A stretch of 64,000 bases of DNA from Paenibacillus sp. FSL K6-1096 (GTDB lineage: Bacteria; Bacillota; Bacilli; Paenibacillales; Paenibacillaceae), in NCBI RefSeq assembly GCF_037977055.1, contig NZ_CP150274.1, positions 6,510,001 to 6,574,000 on the forward strand. Reading direction: 5' to 3'. The first letter of the stretch is position 1, and each line of letters starts with the position of its first letter. A model generated the notes under the pieces. It searched no databases and was not told the DNA's origin. It was given only the letters and a program-made list of their open reading frames with translations. A program made the translations under genes and the position numbers. Below, one piece after another: positions 41,820-50,599 of this stretch.

Positions 41820-42389
41820 GTGAAGATGACCGAAGTGAACCATAATTCCGACGAGCAGGAACTGGAGCTGTTGAAGTATCCGATTGGCCGATTTGCGGCT
41901 TCTCAAGAGAAGCCTACGGCAGAGGCGCGGAGAGAATCGATAGCGGTTATTGAGCAGCTGGCAGCCGGGTTAAGGGCAGCGGTAGAGCCGCTGACGGCGG
42001 AGCAATTGGAGACATCTTACCGGCCGGGCGGCTGGACCGTGAAGCAGGTGGTGCATCATCTTGCCGATACCGGCATGTATGGCTACCTGCGCTTCAAACG
42101 GGGGCTGACCGAGGATGCGCCGCAGGTGCCAAGCTACAGGCAGGATCTGTGGGCGGAGCAGAGCGATTATTCAGAAGAGCCGGCGTCCACCTCACTTGAA
42201 CTGATCGAGCTGTTGAATCAGCGGTTCGCACGCCTGCTGCACTCCCTGACGCCTGCGGATTATGACCGTACCTTTGTCAGCGGAGGACTGGGGGCGATGA
42301 CACTGGATACCGCCGTAGAGCGGTACATCTGGCACAGCCGCCATCATACCGCGCAGATTACAGCATTAATCCGGCGCAGCGGCTGGTAA
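41820..42389 (+). CDS. DinB/YfiT-type putative metal-dependent hydrolase or bacillithiol transferase
   Basis: A 189-residue protein close to Bacillus YfiT. The metal-binding histidines are in VKQVVHHLADT and WHSRHHTAQI. Members of this group are proposed bacillithiol S-transferases or metal-dependent hydrolases. The GTG at 41820 follows AAAGGGG; an in-frame ATG at 41826 is the alternative start. It is 20 nt after the HAD gene. Confidence 0.9.
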   Translation: MKMTEVNHNSDEQELELLKYPIGRFAASQEKPTAEARRESIAVIEQLAAGLRAAVEPLTAEQLETSYRPGGWTVKQVVHHLADTGMYGYLRFKRGLTEDAPQVPSYRQDLWAEQSDYSEEPASTSLELIELLNQRFARLLHSLTPADYDRTFVSGGLGAMTLDTAVERYIWHSRHHTAQITALIRRSGW

Positions 42390-42543
42390 TTGAATGGTGA
42401 ACAGACGGACGGGGGTTCCCGCCGTCTTATTTTGTAGCTTTTTATTAGGCGTGGGCTGCATTTCATCGTCACCTGGGCATGGGCGGATACATATCTTATC
42501 GCGAAGGATAAAATATGGCCTCTCGGAGAAGGGAAGGATTAGC

Positions 42544-43341
42544 GTGACCTCTTATATGGACTATACGTCACCCGATACACAGTTTACGTTTGATCTCAAT
42601 TGCAATACGTTATTCAAGAAGGATGAATGCAACTACATCAACCTGCTGGGCGTCAAAAATCTGAACACCCTGGAGAATACGTCGCTGCTTGATATTTTTC
42701 TCAGCAAGTCCAATGTAGTGGAGCCGCATTACCATCAGAATGCCGCTGAGCTGGTCTATTGCATCTCCGGCGAAGCCGTAGTATCACTGATCAACCCGTT
42801 CACGAATGAGCTGCTGCATTTCCCGATCACTCCGGGGCAGGTGGCCAATGTGCCGCAGGGCTGGTGGCATTATGAGATAGCGACGGTGGACTGCACCCAC
42901 CTGCTGGCTATCTTCGATGCGCCTACACCTGAAGTGATCCTCGGCTCGGATCTGCTGAGCTTGACACCAGCCAATGTGCTGGCCCATACGTACTGTCTGA
43001 ATGAAGCACTGGTCAAGGAAGCGCTGGCTCCGGTGAAGCCGAAGACCTTCATTGGCCCGCCTGCGGATTGCTGTCCGCCCATGCCGAATGCCGCCGGGAC
43101 AATGGTCAATGCCAATCTGGTTCCCGCCTCCATGGCCCCAATGATGCCAAATGCCAATCTGGCTCCCATGATGGCCAATGCCAACATGTCACCCTACATG
43201 TATTCGCAGCCCTCCCCGCAGTCCTTCGGGTATCAGCCGATGCCTGTACACGGTTATTATGCGCAGCCGTATGCCCAGCCCTACCGCCAGCCTGTTCCCC
43301 CTGCATATTCACAAGCCGTCAATGAGGCCGGAACAGAATAG
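42544..43341 (+). CDS. Cupin-domain protein with Pro/Met/Asn/Tyr-rich repetitive tail
   Basis: A 265-residue protein. Residues 30-150 form a cupin (VVEPHYHQNAAELVYCISGE and GQVANVPQGWWHYEI with metal-ligand-like His and Glu). Residues 165-265 are low-complexity: repeats of the type MPNANLAPMMANAN, then Tyr/Gln/Pro-rich YYAQPYAQPYRQP. Such tails are typical of spore-coat or surface-assembly proteins. The GTG at 42544 with AAGGA 5 nt before is the likely start, although the frame is open to 42394. No signal peptide. Function unknown; a bidirectional terminator follows. Confidence 0.8.
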   Translation: MTSYMDYTSPDTQFTFDLNCNTLFKKDECNYINLLGVKNLNTLENTSLLDIFLSKSNVVEPHYHQNAAELVYCISGEAVVSLINPFTNELLHFPITPGQVANVPQGWWHYEIATVDCTHLLAIFDAPTPEVILGSDLLSLTPANVLAHTYCLNEALVKEALAPVKPKTFIGPPADCCPPMPNAAGTMVNANLVPASMAPMMPNANLAPMMANANMSPYMYSQPSPQSFGYQPMPVHGYYAQPYAQPYRQPVPPAYSQAVNEAGTE

Positions 43342-43362
43342 AAGCATCTGGGAGAAAAAAGA

Positions 43363-43413
43363 GACAGCGGTGTAATCATGCGAAGGCATGCTTAAACGCC
43401 GCTGTCCTTTTTA
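43363..43413. terminator. Bidirectional terminator
   Basis: GACAGCGG (43363-43370) pairs with CCGCTGTC (43399-43406), enclosing CATGC/GCATG. T-runs follow on both strands (CTTTTT to the right, TCTCTTTTTTC to the left), so it serves both the cupin and the convergent merR-type gene. Confidence 0.85.
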
Positions 43414-43426
43414 CAGGCTTAAGGAA

Positions 43427-43834
43427 TTAGTTGTCTGCACCCTTGCTGCCGGTGGACTGGAAAGATTTCAGATAGTTCCGGATCTCATCCTGAGGCGTCA
43501 GCAGCAGACCCGCCAGCATGTCCTGGATCGAGCGCAGAGAGGCAATCTTCTCATCGATTTCGCTGATTTTGCCGCGGACAAGCTCCTTCAGATGCTCTTC
43601 ATCCATCCTGGAGCCGAGTAGGGCGAGCGCTGCCTGGATTTCCTTCAGTGAATATCCAAGCGACTTGGCGTCCTTGATGAACTTCAGCTTCACCAGATCA
43701 TCGGCAGAGTAGAGCCGGTAGCCGTTTGCGCTCCGCTCCGGAACAGGCAGGACGCCGCTGTCTTCATAGTACCGGATGGCTGCCGGGCTCAGTCCGGCCT
43801 GCCGGGCCAGCTCGCCGCGGGTCATTCCTTCCAT
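43427..43834 (-). CDS. MerR family transcriptional regulator
   Basis: A 135-residue MerR-type regulator: DNA-binding domain at 1-70 (RGELARQAGLSPAAIRYYED, NGYRLYSADDLVKLKFI) and a dimerisation coiled coil at 75-115. The effector part is short and lacks cysteines, so metal sensing is unlikely; it could sense a small organic molecule. It is the second gene of an operon with the membrane alpha/beta hydrolase (36 nt gap) and very probably controls the 20-bp-spacer promoter upstream of that gene, and thereby itself. Confidence 0.93.
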   Translation of the reverse strand: MEGMTRGELARQAGLSPAAIRYYEDSGVLPVPERSANGYRLYSADDLVKLKFIKDAKSLGYSLKEIQAALALLGSRMDEEHLKELVRGKISEIDEKIASLRSIQDMLAGLLLTPQDEIRNYLKSFQSTGSKGADN

Positions 43835-43870
43835 TTGGCCGTTCCTCCTTTGCTTGCAAGTGGTCTAAGG

Positions 43871-45319
43871 CTATTGTCTCTTGTGCGTATAGGCCGGGTC
43901 AAATGTCACTTCCGGGTACGCTGCCGCCGGACCTGCCAGCAGCGCTTGCGGCTCATCCTTCAGATACTGGTCGAAAAAGGCCCGTACATACGATCTGCTA
44001 ATATCTACAGCATGCACCGGATCAAGGCCGTTGGCGAATAATGAAGGCGACAGCAGGGCAATGTCCGTGAAGCTCTGATGAATATAGTGATCGACCGTCA
44101 GAAAATAGGTGTCTGCCGTGCTTCGCGCCATAACGGACTTCAGGTCCGGAGTGAATTCTTCGAAGAGCAGCGGGTCCGTCTGCGGGCCGGTCTGGGCCAG
44201 CTTCTGTGCGATATCGCCGGACATCATATACATGAACGGCTGCTTCAGCCCGGTCTTGGCAACCTTACCCCAGAAGGCTCCCTCCAGACTGACGCCTGCC
44301 TTGAACCTCGGGTCTTGGGCAAGAGCTTCAGCAGTGGTTGCTCCGCCGTAAGAATGTCCGAATATCCCTGCCCGGCTGAGGTCCAGTCTGCCCTGGAACA
44401 GGCCATCGGGGTCCTGGGCATTCCAGGCCTCCAGGGTATCCATTACAAAGCTGGCATCCGCCGCACGGATGGCGATTCCCTTCACATTATGGTTGTACAG
44501 TTCGGCTGACGTACCGAACTCGGGGTCAGGCTCATAATAGGCCGAATCTCCATCCGTATAGGTGACCTTGGCTGAGGTGTAGGGATGATCGATCCCCACC
44601 ACGACATAGCCATTGCTGACTAATTCTTCAATGACAGACATGCTCTGAAACCGGGTGGAGCGGATGCCCGGCGAGAACAGCAGCACCGGATAGCTGGCCT
44701 CTTCAGCAGATAGCTCTACGTTACCAGTGACATGGGTAGGGATGCCGGTGACATGGCTGAACAGCTGCTTGGGCAGTCCGAATACCAGGCTGATTGCTTC
44801 CCCAAGGGCGGAAGGGTAATGCTCCTTCGGCTTCCCTAATGTCTGGGCAGGATCGGCCGGATACCAGACATTGATCATCAGCTTCCGTTTGCCGCCCGGA
44901 CCCTTAGTTTCGTCGTGGTTCTCATCGGTAAGCTCCCGGGCAACCGTTCCTATAGCATAGTGTCCGGTCGGCTCAGGCAGGGTGAACACGGGCAACAGCC
45001 TGCTTGCGTATACGGATATACCGGACAGGAGTAGAACTGCGGCCAGCAGCAGGCTTGTCCATAGCCGCTTGGACTTCCTGGGGCGGCTGCGCCGGTTCTG
45101 CCTCAAAAGTCTGAAGCCCAGAAGCATGAGCAGCCCCAGTGCGGCGGCATAGGCCGGAGCCATCTGGATGCGGACATGCTCCAATCCGCCATGCAATCCC
45201 AGGGCTGTCAGCAGAATCAAGAGCATCCCTGCATCAAGCCGCCGCTGCGGCTTCATGCCTATTATTCCCGCTGTAACGGCAAGAATCACAGCTATAACTA
45301 CGATCTCGAAAGTTCTCAT
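43871..45319 (-). CDS. Membrane-anchored alpha/beta hydrolase (PAF-acetylhydrolase/dienelactone-type)
   Basis: A 482-residue protein. The first 110 residues carry about four membrane helices (4-20, 31-46, 56-71, 88-106); the rest is an alpha/beta hydrolase with the nucleophile elbow GHSYGG (S323), an oxyanion region LLFSPGIRSTRF, and a late histidine in VDHYIHQSFTD. The fold is like platelet-activating factor acetylhydrolase-type esterases, so it may cleave a lipid, ester or lactone outside the membrane. GGTGGAG precedes the ATG. It is first in an operon with a merR gene and has a MerR-type promoter. Confidence 0.88.
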   Translation of the reverse strand: MRTFEIVVIAVILAVTAGIIGMKPQRRLDAGMLLILLTALGLHGGLEHVRIQMAPAYAAALGLLMLLGFRLLRQNRRSRPRKSKRLWTSLLLAAVLLLSGISVYASRLLPVFTLPEPTGHYAIGTVARELTDENHDETKGPGGKRKLMINVWYPADPAQTLGKPKEHYPSALGEAISLVFGLPKQLFSHVTGIPTHVTGNVELSAEEASYPVLLFSPGIRSTRFQSMSVIEELVSNGYVVVGIDHPYTSAKVTYTDGDSAYYEPDPEFGTSAELYNHNVKGIAIRAADASFVMDTLEAWNAQDPDGLFQGRLDLSRAGIFGHSYGGATTAEALAQDPRFKAGVSLEGAFWGKVAKTGLKQPFMYMMSGDIAQKLAQTGPQTDPLLFEEFTPDLKSVMARSTADTYFLTVDHYIHQSFTDIALLSPSLFANGLDPVHAVDISRSYVRAFFDQYLKDEPQALLAGPAAAYPEVTFDPAYTHKRQ

Positions 45320-45355
45320 AGGTTAATCTCCACCTTATTCATTTGGAATAAGGCA

Positions 45356-45387
45356 AGTATAGAGGTTGAAGTATACTTCAAGGTCAA
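45356..45387 (-). promoter_or_regulatory. MerR-type promoter with 20-bp spacer and palindromic operator
   Basis: On the minus strand TTGACC (-35, 45387-45382) and TATACT (-10, 45361-45356) are separated by 20 bp. The spacer contains the perfect 16-bp palindrome TTGAAGTATACTTCAA at 45366-45381. The overlong spacer with a central dyad is the classical layout of promoters that MerR-family activators untwist. The operon downstream ends in a merR gene. Confidence 0.85.
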
Positions 45388-45411
45388 GTCTTAACTATCT
45401 GCGGCCCAGAC

Positions 45412-45456
45412 CAAAAAAAACGGCAGCCCATTCTGAAATCCAGAACGGGCTGCCGT
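45412..45456 (-). terminator. Strong terminator of the YhdH-like gene
   Basis: CGGCAGCCC-ATTCTG pairs with CAGAA-CGGGCTGCCG (45421-45435 and 45441-45455) and is followed on the minus strand by eight T. It separates the reductase gene from the hydrolase/merR operon. Confidence 0.9.
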
Positions 45457-45474
45457 GAGCAGTACAAGGTTAGT

Positions 45475-46467
45475 CTATGACAGGCGGACCAGCACGCGGC
45501 CCCGGGTGTTCGAACGGAGAATATCCGCCAGCGCGGCAGGCAGCGCATCGAGCGTAATCTCGCGGTCCACCAGCAGGTCAAGCGATTCAGGCTTCATATC
45601 GCCAGCCATACGCTGCCAGAGCGGCGTCCGCTTCTCCATAGGGAAGTTCACAGAATCAATGCCCAGCAGGCTGACCCCGCGCAGAATAAACGGCAATACG
45701 GTCGCAGGCACGGCGGTGCCTGCGGTTAAGCCGCTTGCCGCTACCGCACCGCCATAGGCGATTCTGCTCAGCACAGCGGCCAGCGGAGCGCCGCCGACAG
45801 AATCCACGGCGGCCTGCCAGAGCTGCTTATCCAGCGGCTTCCCGCTGCTGCTGCCCGCCTCCTCGCGGGAGATGACCTCCGCTGCGCCCAGCTTTTGCAG
45901 ATAACCGGCTTCTTCGGTTCGGCCTGTACTGGCAGTGACCGCATAGCCCAGCTTCGCCAGGATGGCGGTAGCCGCGCCGCCGACACCGCCGGTGGCTCCG
46001 GTGACGAGCACTTTGCCTTTACCTGGAGCCAACCCCTGCGCTTCCAGCGCCTGGACAGACATGGCGGCCGTGAAGCCGGCTGTGCCGTAGATCATCGCTT
46101 CCCGCAGGGTCAGGCCCTCCGGCAGAGGAACGATCCAGTCTGCAGGAATACGCGCATATTCGCTGAAGCCGCCGAAATGGGAGACGCCGATGCCGTAGCT
46201 GGTAGCTATGACAGGCTGTCCTTCCTTGAAGCGGCTGTCGGCTGAGGACACTACTGTTCCTGACAGGTCAATTCCAGGGACAAAAGGGTAAGTCCGCACA
46301 ATATTACCATTCGGAATGCTTGCCAATCCGTCTTTATAGTTTACACTGGAATAAGCGACCTTGATTAGCACCTCTCCGGCAGGCAGTTCCTCCAGGGACA
46401 GCGGCTTGACCTCTACAGAGAACGGTTCGGTGTTGTTTACTACGAGAGCTTGAAATTGGTTAGTCAT
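45475..46467 (-). CDS. Acrylyl-CoA reductase/quinone oxidoreductase, YhdH/AcuI family
   Basis: A 330-residue medium-chain dehydrogenase/reductase without zinc. The N-terminal GroES-like part (SSVNYKDGLASIPNGNIVRTYP, PGIDLSGTV) and the NADPH site VTGATGGVGGAATAILAKLG fit the YhdH/AcuI group that reduces acryloyl-CoA, or a related quinone reductase. A sigma-A-like promoter with a palindrome is visible upstream, and a strong terminator follows, so it is monocistronic. Confidence 0.93.
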   Translation of the reverse strand: MTNQFQALVVNNTEPFSVEVKPLSLEELPAGEVLIKVAYSSVNYKDGLASIPNGNIVRTYPFVPGIDLSGTVVSSADSRFKEGQPVIATSYGIGVSHFGGFSEYARIPADWIVPLPEGLTLREAMIYGTAGFTAAMSVQALEAQGLAPGKGKVLVTGATGGVGGAATAILAKLGYAVTASTGRTEEAGYLQKLGAAEVISREEAGSSSGKPLDKQLWQAAVDSVGGAPLAAVLSRIAYGGAVAASGLTAGTAVPATVLPFILRGVSLLGIDSVNFPMEKRTPLWQRMAGDMKPESLDLLVDREITLDALPAALADILRSNTRGRVLVRLS

Positions 46468-46511
46468 GGATAATCTCCTTATCTGTACTTGACTTGTACA
46501 TCAGTTATTCG

Positions 46512-46540
46512 GTTATACCCTATTTATTCTGACCGGTCAA
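46512..46540 (-). promoter_or_regulatory. Sigma-A promoter of the YhdH-like gene, with palindrome over -35
   Basis: On the minus strand TTGACC (46540-46535), 17 bp, TATAAC (46517-46512). The -35 overlaps the perfect palindrome TGACCGGTCA (46530-46539), a possible repressor site. The start codon is 45 nt downstream. Confidence 0.7.
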
Positions 46541-46601
46541 CTTCAGGACGGCAATGATATCCTACACATTACATAGCGCTGGAAAGGAGAAAAGCAAGCA
46601 T

Positions 46602-47093
46602 ATGAGAAACAATTGGCGTAAAATCGTCCTGGCACTTGTGGTCTGTCTGCTACTGGGCGGCGGAGTGCTCTACGGGAATATGGGATCAGAGGCTGAGCCC
46701 GCCGCGCAGCGGCTGCGGCTAAGCGGGGAAGAGCCTGTGCGCTATCTGCAGGGGCCGGATACAGTAACTGTGGATCAGCTGGAGCTGACCCTTGGCCAGC
46801 AGAACCTCCCCGATAAGCATATCAGCATCCCTAACCACACGGAGGTATTGTGGAGGAAGCCGGTAACGGCTCCAGCCGGAGAAGGGGAGCTGATCAAGTT
46901 CATACAGGAGGGCAGCGCCGCTCTTCCTGCGCCTGCGGTGACTTATTATTGGCTGTGTGTTCAGCGTCCGGACAAGCATGAGCAGGACCTCACCGTCACC
47001 TATTACATTGAGGCCAAGGTGCTTGGAGAGGATGACGGAACTGCTGAAGCCAAGCTGCTGAAGCTGGCAGAGCATTGGGAAATTCTGGACTAA
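46602..47093 (+). CDS. Hypothetical membrane-anchored or secreted protein
   Basis: A 163-residue protein with an N-terminal export helix (IVLALVVCLLLGGGVLYG) after a basic RNNWRK start and an otherwise soluble domain. The middle (LPDKHISIPNHTEVLWRKPV) and end (TAEAKLLKLAEHWEILD) show no motif I recognise. The ATG at 46602 has AAAGGAG 12 nt before; the frame is open to 46554. It lies between the YhdH-like promoter and the malic enzyme gene. Confidence 0.75.
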   Translation: MRNNWRKIVLALVVCLLLGGGVLYGNMGSEAEPAAQRLRLSGEEPVRYLQGPDTVTVDQLELTLGQQNLPDKHISIPNHTEVLWRKPVTAPAGEGELIKFIQEGSAALPAPAVTYYWLCVQRPDKHEQDLTVTYYIEAKVLGEDDGTAEAKLLKLAEHWEILD

Positions 47094-47172
47094 AGCAGGT
47101 ATAATTATGTACATCGTGTGAACTGTAGTATAGTGATAGAGAAAGATCCGTCACTCGAAGGAGGTTCATGCT

Positions 47173-48579
47173 ATGTCCATTGCAACAACGATGATTATCC
47201 GGCTCGAAATCCGTAAGTCCGAGGCTTCTTTTGGAGATGTGGCGTCCAGGCTGGCCGCTGCCGGCGGTGATATTGTCGCGATCGACGTTATACGCGGCGG
47301 CCAGGATGTGACCACCCGTGACCTGACCGTGAATGTGCAGGATGCGGCGAATGAAGAGATCATTAACGTGCTCAAGAATATGCCGGGGATCAGGGTGATT
47401 AACGTCTCTGACCGTACCTTCCTGGCCCATCTCGGCGGCAAAATCGAGGTAACTCCGAAGATGCCGATCAAGAACCGCGAGGATCTGTCCCGGGTCTATA
47501 CTCCTGGTGTGGCCCGCGTCTGCACTGCGATTGCTGAAGATCCGGGCAAGGCCTACTCCCTGACGATGAAAAGAAATACCGTAGCGGTGGTCTCCGACGG
47601 CACCGCTGTGCTTGGACTGGGCGATATCGGGCCGGAGGCGGCGATGCCGGTGATGGAAGGCAAGGCGATGCTGTTCAAGCAGCTTGCGGGCATTGATGCT
47701 TTTCCGCTATGTCTGGACACCAAGGACCCGGAAGAAATCATCCGGATTGTGAAAGCGGTTGCGCCCGGCTTCGGCGGCATCAACCTGGAGGATATCAGCT
47801 CCCCGCGCTGCTTCGAGATTGAGCGGCGGCTGGAGGAGGAGCTGGATATTCCGGTCTTCCACGATGACCAGCATGGGACCTCGGTTGTTGCGCTGGCTGG
47901 CTTGCTGAATGCGCTCCAGGTGGTGGGCAAGACGCTGGAGGACTCCAGAATCGTGGTTGTCGGCATCGGGGCGGCTGGCGTGTCGGTCTGCCGTCTGCTG
48001 CTGGCGGCGGGTGCGAAGCAGCTCTATGCGGTGGACCGGGAAGGGATACTGAACCGGAACGAGAGCTACGACAATTCCGAATGGAGCTGGCTGGCCGAAG
48101 CCACGAATCCCGAGAATCTGAGCGGCGGGCTGGATGAGGCGGTGCGCGGAGCAGATGTGTTCATCGGAGTGTCCAGAGGCGGAATTCTGCAGGTGAGTCA
48201 CCTGGAAAGTATGGCCCCGGACCGCATCGTTTTTGCCATGGCCAATCCTACCCCGGAGATCGATCCGGAGCTGGCCGAGCCTTATGTGCGGGTGCTGGCG
48301 ACCGGAAGAAGCGATTACCCGAACCAGATCAATAATGTGCTGTGCTTCCCGGGAATCTTCCGCGGCGCGCTGGACTGCCGGGCGAAGACGGTGAATCAGG
48401 AGATGAAGCTGGCAGCGGCACAGGCTATTGCCGCCGTGGTTCACCCGGATGAACGGAATGAGCAGTACATTATTCCGAGTATTTTCAATGAGAAGGTAGT
48501 GGAGCAGGTGCGTCTTGCTGTGATCCAGGCCGCGATTGCCACCGGCATCGCCCGGCGCATTCCGCCGGATGTGGGCTGA
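47173..48579 (+). CDS. NAD-dependent malic enzyme with N-terminal ACT domain
   Basis: A 468-residue malic enzyme catalysing oxidative decarboxylation of malate to pyruvate. An ACT regulatory domain spans about residues 7-80; the malic domain follows (SRVYTPGVARVC, MKRNTVAVVSDGTAVLGLGD with the catalytic region, LEDISSPRCFEIER, VFHDDQHGTSVV) and the NAD domain has VVVGIGAAGVSVCRLLLAAG. The ACT domain suggests allosteric control by an amino acid or other small ligand. A GAAGGAGG ribosome site precedes the ATG. Bacillus species have several paralogues, and I cannot say which this matches best. Confidence 0.95.
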   Translation: MSIATTMIIRLEIRKSEASFGDVASRLAAAGGDIVAIDVIRGGQDVTTRDLTVNVQDAANEEIINVLKNMPGIRVINVSDRTFLAHLGGKIEVTPKMPIKNREDLSRVYTPGVARVCTAIAEDPGKAYSLTMKRNTVAVVSDGTAVLGLGDIGPEAAMPVMEGKAMLFKQLAGIDAFPLCLDTKDPEEIIRIVKAVAPGFGGINLEDISSPRCFEIERRLEEELDIPVFHDDQHGTSVVALAGLLNALQVVGKTLEDSRIVVVGIGAAGVSVCRLLLAAGAKQLYAVDREGILNRNESYDNSEWSWLAEATNPENLSGGLDEAVRGADVFIGVSRGGILQVSHLESMAPDRIVFAMANPTPEIDPELAEPYVRVLATGRSDYPNQINNVLCFPGIFRGALDCRAKTVNQEMKLAAAQAIAAVVHPDERNEQYIIPSIFNEKVVEQVRLAVIQAAIATGIARRIPPDVG

Positions 48580-48732
48580 GGGACAGGCAACTATCTGGAA
48601 GGTGAACAAGCTGCGGCCTGGAGGCTGCGGCTTGGTTTGCTTGGGCGGAATCAGGCTGTTTGGTTCACAACCCAAGGTTAGCATGGTAAAATATACAAAC
48701 GAAACCAAAGATCTAACAACACAGGAGGGGCT

Positions 48733-49266
48733 ATGTACCGCAGAATTCATATCATGGGAGCTTCCGGGGTGGGAACGACTACCTTGGGCCAGGCGCTGGC
48801 CGCGAGGCTTCCGCATGTTCAATTGGACAGTGACGACTACTACTGGGAACAGAAATACAGCATCAAGAGCGATGTTGCCGCACGTCTGAGCAGAATACAG
48901 GCGGACTTGAAGCGGAATGAGCCGTGGATTCTGTCCGGTGCACTCTGCGGCTGGGGTGATCCGCTGCGGGACACTTTTGACCTGGTGATATTCTTGTGGA
49001 TTCCGGAGGAGCTTCGCCTGCAGCGGCTGCGGGCGCGGGAGTATGAACGTTACGGGGATGAGGGTCTGCCGGGCGGCGCTAAATATGAGGATGTTGAGAG
49101 CTTCATTGATTGGGCGGCGCAGTACGATACGGGCGGAATGGAGGTCCGCAGCCGGATGCTGCATGAGGAGTGGATGGCTGGTCTAAGCTGTGATCTGCTG
49201 CGGCTGGAAGAGGATCTTACGGTGGAGGAACGGGTAGAGGCCGTACTGCAATACATGTCACGTTAA
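48733..49266 (+). CDS. P-loop nucleotide kinase-like protein
   Basis: A 177-residue small P-loop NTPase resembling adenylate kinase-type or YqaC/FlaR-like proteins. Walker A is GASGVGTTT (9-17); DSDDYYWEQKY is a likely substrate-binding region and the lid or arginine-rich part is RLQRLRAREYERYGDEG. Kinase activity on a small molecule is inferred. AGGAGGGG stands 4 nt before the ATG, a rather short spacing. Confidence 0.87.
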   Translation: MYRRIHIMGASGVGTTTLGQALAARLPHVQLDSDDYYWEQKYSIKSDVAARLSRIQADLKRNEPWILSGALCGWGDPLRDTFDLVIFLWIPEELRLQRLRAREYERYGDEGLPGGAKYEDVESFIDWAAQYDTGGMEVRSRMLHEEWMAGLSCDLLRLEEDLTVEERVEAVLQYMSR

Positions 49267-49301
49267 CGCCTGACTCAATCGATGGGAAAAGGGGGCTGAC
49301 C

Positions 49302-49739
49302 ATGAGAAAGATGCTGCATGCGCTGTTGCTACCCGTAATTCTGCTTCTGCTGCTTACGTCCTGCAATACGGAAACGACTCATTACAATTATACCTTCAAG
49401 GGTGAGGGGGAGATCTGGTCGGGGGTATATAAGCAGGAGGCCAGCCGGAAGCTGATTACGAAGAAAGAGAAAGTGAAAAGCGAAACCTCCAACAGATACA
49501 CGTTTGACCTCCACTACAAAGGTAAACAGTCGGATCTGGGAGAAATCAAGCAGTTCAAATATGGCTTCAAAGGTATGGGCAGAAGCAGCAGCCGGATGGA
49601 GGAAGGTCCTGTGCGCATAAATATGCTGCATATGGAGGGATATGGAAATGCTGCTTTTGAATATGAGGATTCCGTCATTAAAGTCACTGTCGAATGGGAC
49701 GGGCAGAAAGAGGAGTTTGAGCTGAAGAATGAGAAGTAG
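49302..49739 (+). CDS. Putative lipoprotein
   Basis: A 145-residue predicted lipoprotein. The signal peptide ends with the lipobox LLTSC (C21). The mature part is charged and beta-rich (YTFKGEGEIWSGVYKQEAS, FEYEDSVIKVTVEWDGQKEE) and has no family I recognise. It is followed after 12 nt by a GNAT gene with its own ribosome site. Confidence 0.82.
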   Translation: MRKMLHALLLPVILLLLLTSCNTETTHYNYTFKGEGEIWSGVYKQEASRKLITKKEKVKSETSNRYTFDLHYKGKQSDLGEIKQFKYGFKGMGRSSSRMEEGPVRINMLHMEGYGNAAFEYEDSVIKVTVEWDGQKEEFELKNEK

Positions 49740-49751
49740 GAGGCACCGGCC

Positions 49752-50195
49752 ATGATAACCATCGAACCAATCGGATTTGAATCGCTGGAAGCATTGAACA
49801 CACTCTACCATGAATTAATGGGCGCGCCGACGGACCCGGTGAAGCTGGAAAGCGCTTTTCGGAAGATCCGGGAGGATGACCGTTATGTGCTGCTGGGTGC
49901 TTTTGTAGACGGGGAATTGCTGGGCTCGTTGATGGGGATTGTCTGCCAGGACCTGGTCGGCGATTGCCGCCCGTTCATGGTCATTGAGAATGTGGTCGTG
50001 TCATCACGCGCCCGGCGGCAGGGTCTCGGCAAGAAGCTGATGACCGCCATTGAAGCGGTTGCGCATGAGCGGGACTGCTATTACATCATTTTCGTGTCCG
50101 GGGAGAAGCGGAAGGAAGCACATATTTTCTATGAGGCAATGGGGTACAGGGAGGAGAAGGTCGAGGGGTACCGGAAGCATCTTAGCTCGCATTAG
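49752..50195 (+). CDS. GNAT family N-acetyltransferase
   Basis: A 147-residue acetyltransferase with a clear motif A, VVVSSRARRQGLGKKLMTAI (about 83-102), preceded by VIEN and followed by CYYIIFVSGEKRKEAHIFYEAMGY. The acceptor is unknown. AGGAGG precedes the ATG. It probably shares a transcript with the lipoprotein gene. Confidence 0.9.
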   Translation: MITIEPIGFESLEALNTLYHELMGAPTDPVKLESAFRKIREDDRYVLLGAFVDGELLGSLMGIVCQDLVGDCRPFMVIENVVVSSRARRQGLGKKLMTAIEAVAHERDCYYIIFVSGEKRKEAHIFYEAMGYREEKVEGYRKHLSSH

Positions 50196-50275
50196 CATTA
50201 GAGCCCGTTACCTTGGCTAAGACTCCTATTGCATTTTGTACAACCAAAAGCCAAGAAACCATCGTGTTTACACCT

Positions 50276-50302
50276 TCTGTTGTACTTCATACATTAGAAT
50301 GT
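50276..50302. repeat. Short palindromic intergenic element
   Basis: TTCTGTTGTAC-TTC-ATACATTAGAA, an imperfect palindrome followed by ATGTTGGG. It matches the element at 22698-22722. Two shorter relatives lie nearby (about 50337-50365 and 50390-50410). The rest of the 400-nt gap holds no gene. Confidence 0.65.
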
Positions 50303-50486
50303 TGGGATTCGGCCTGAAATGAGCAGGTTTGAGAAAATCTGTTGCAGCAAATACATTAGAATGTGTTCTGAGGGGCGTATGCTCCTATTCTGTTGTACAT
50401 AATACACTCAGGAAAGAGACCGGGATAGCTTCCCCGCTTATATGTTTTGGGGTCCCCGCAAAGTATCTGAGTGATCATCTACGCTA

Positions 50487-50514
50487 AAGCCCCCACTTTG
50501 TGGGGTTATTTTGT
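50487..50514 (+). terminator. Short terminator hairpin
   Basis: CCCCAC (50491-50496), loop TTT, GTGGGG (50500-50505), followed by TTATTTTGTTT. It insulates the YesN-like gene from upstream transcription. Confidence 0.65.
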
Positions 50515-50599
50515 TTGACCAGCCTTATGATAGCGCTTTATAATCCGTTCATATGTGGGCCGGTCAGAGGTCACAACTACTACGGGAGGCAGAGGGAGA

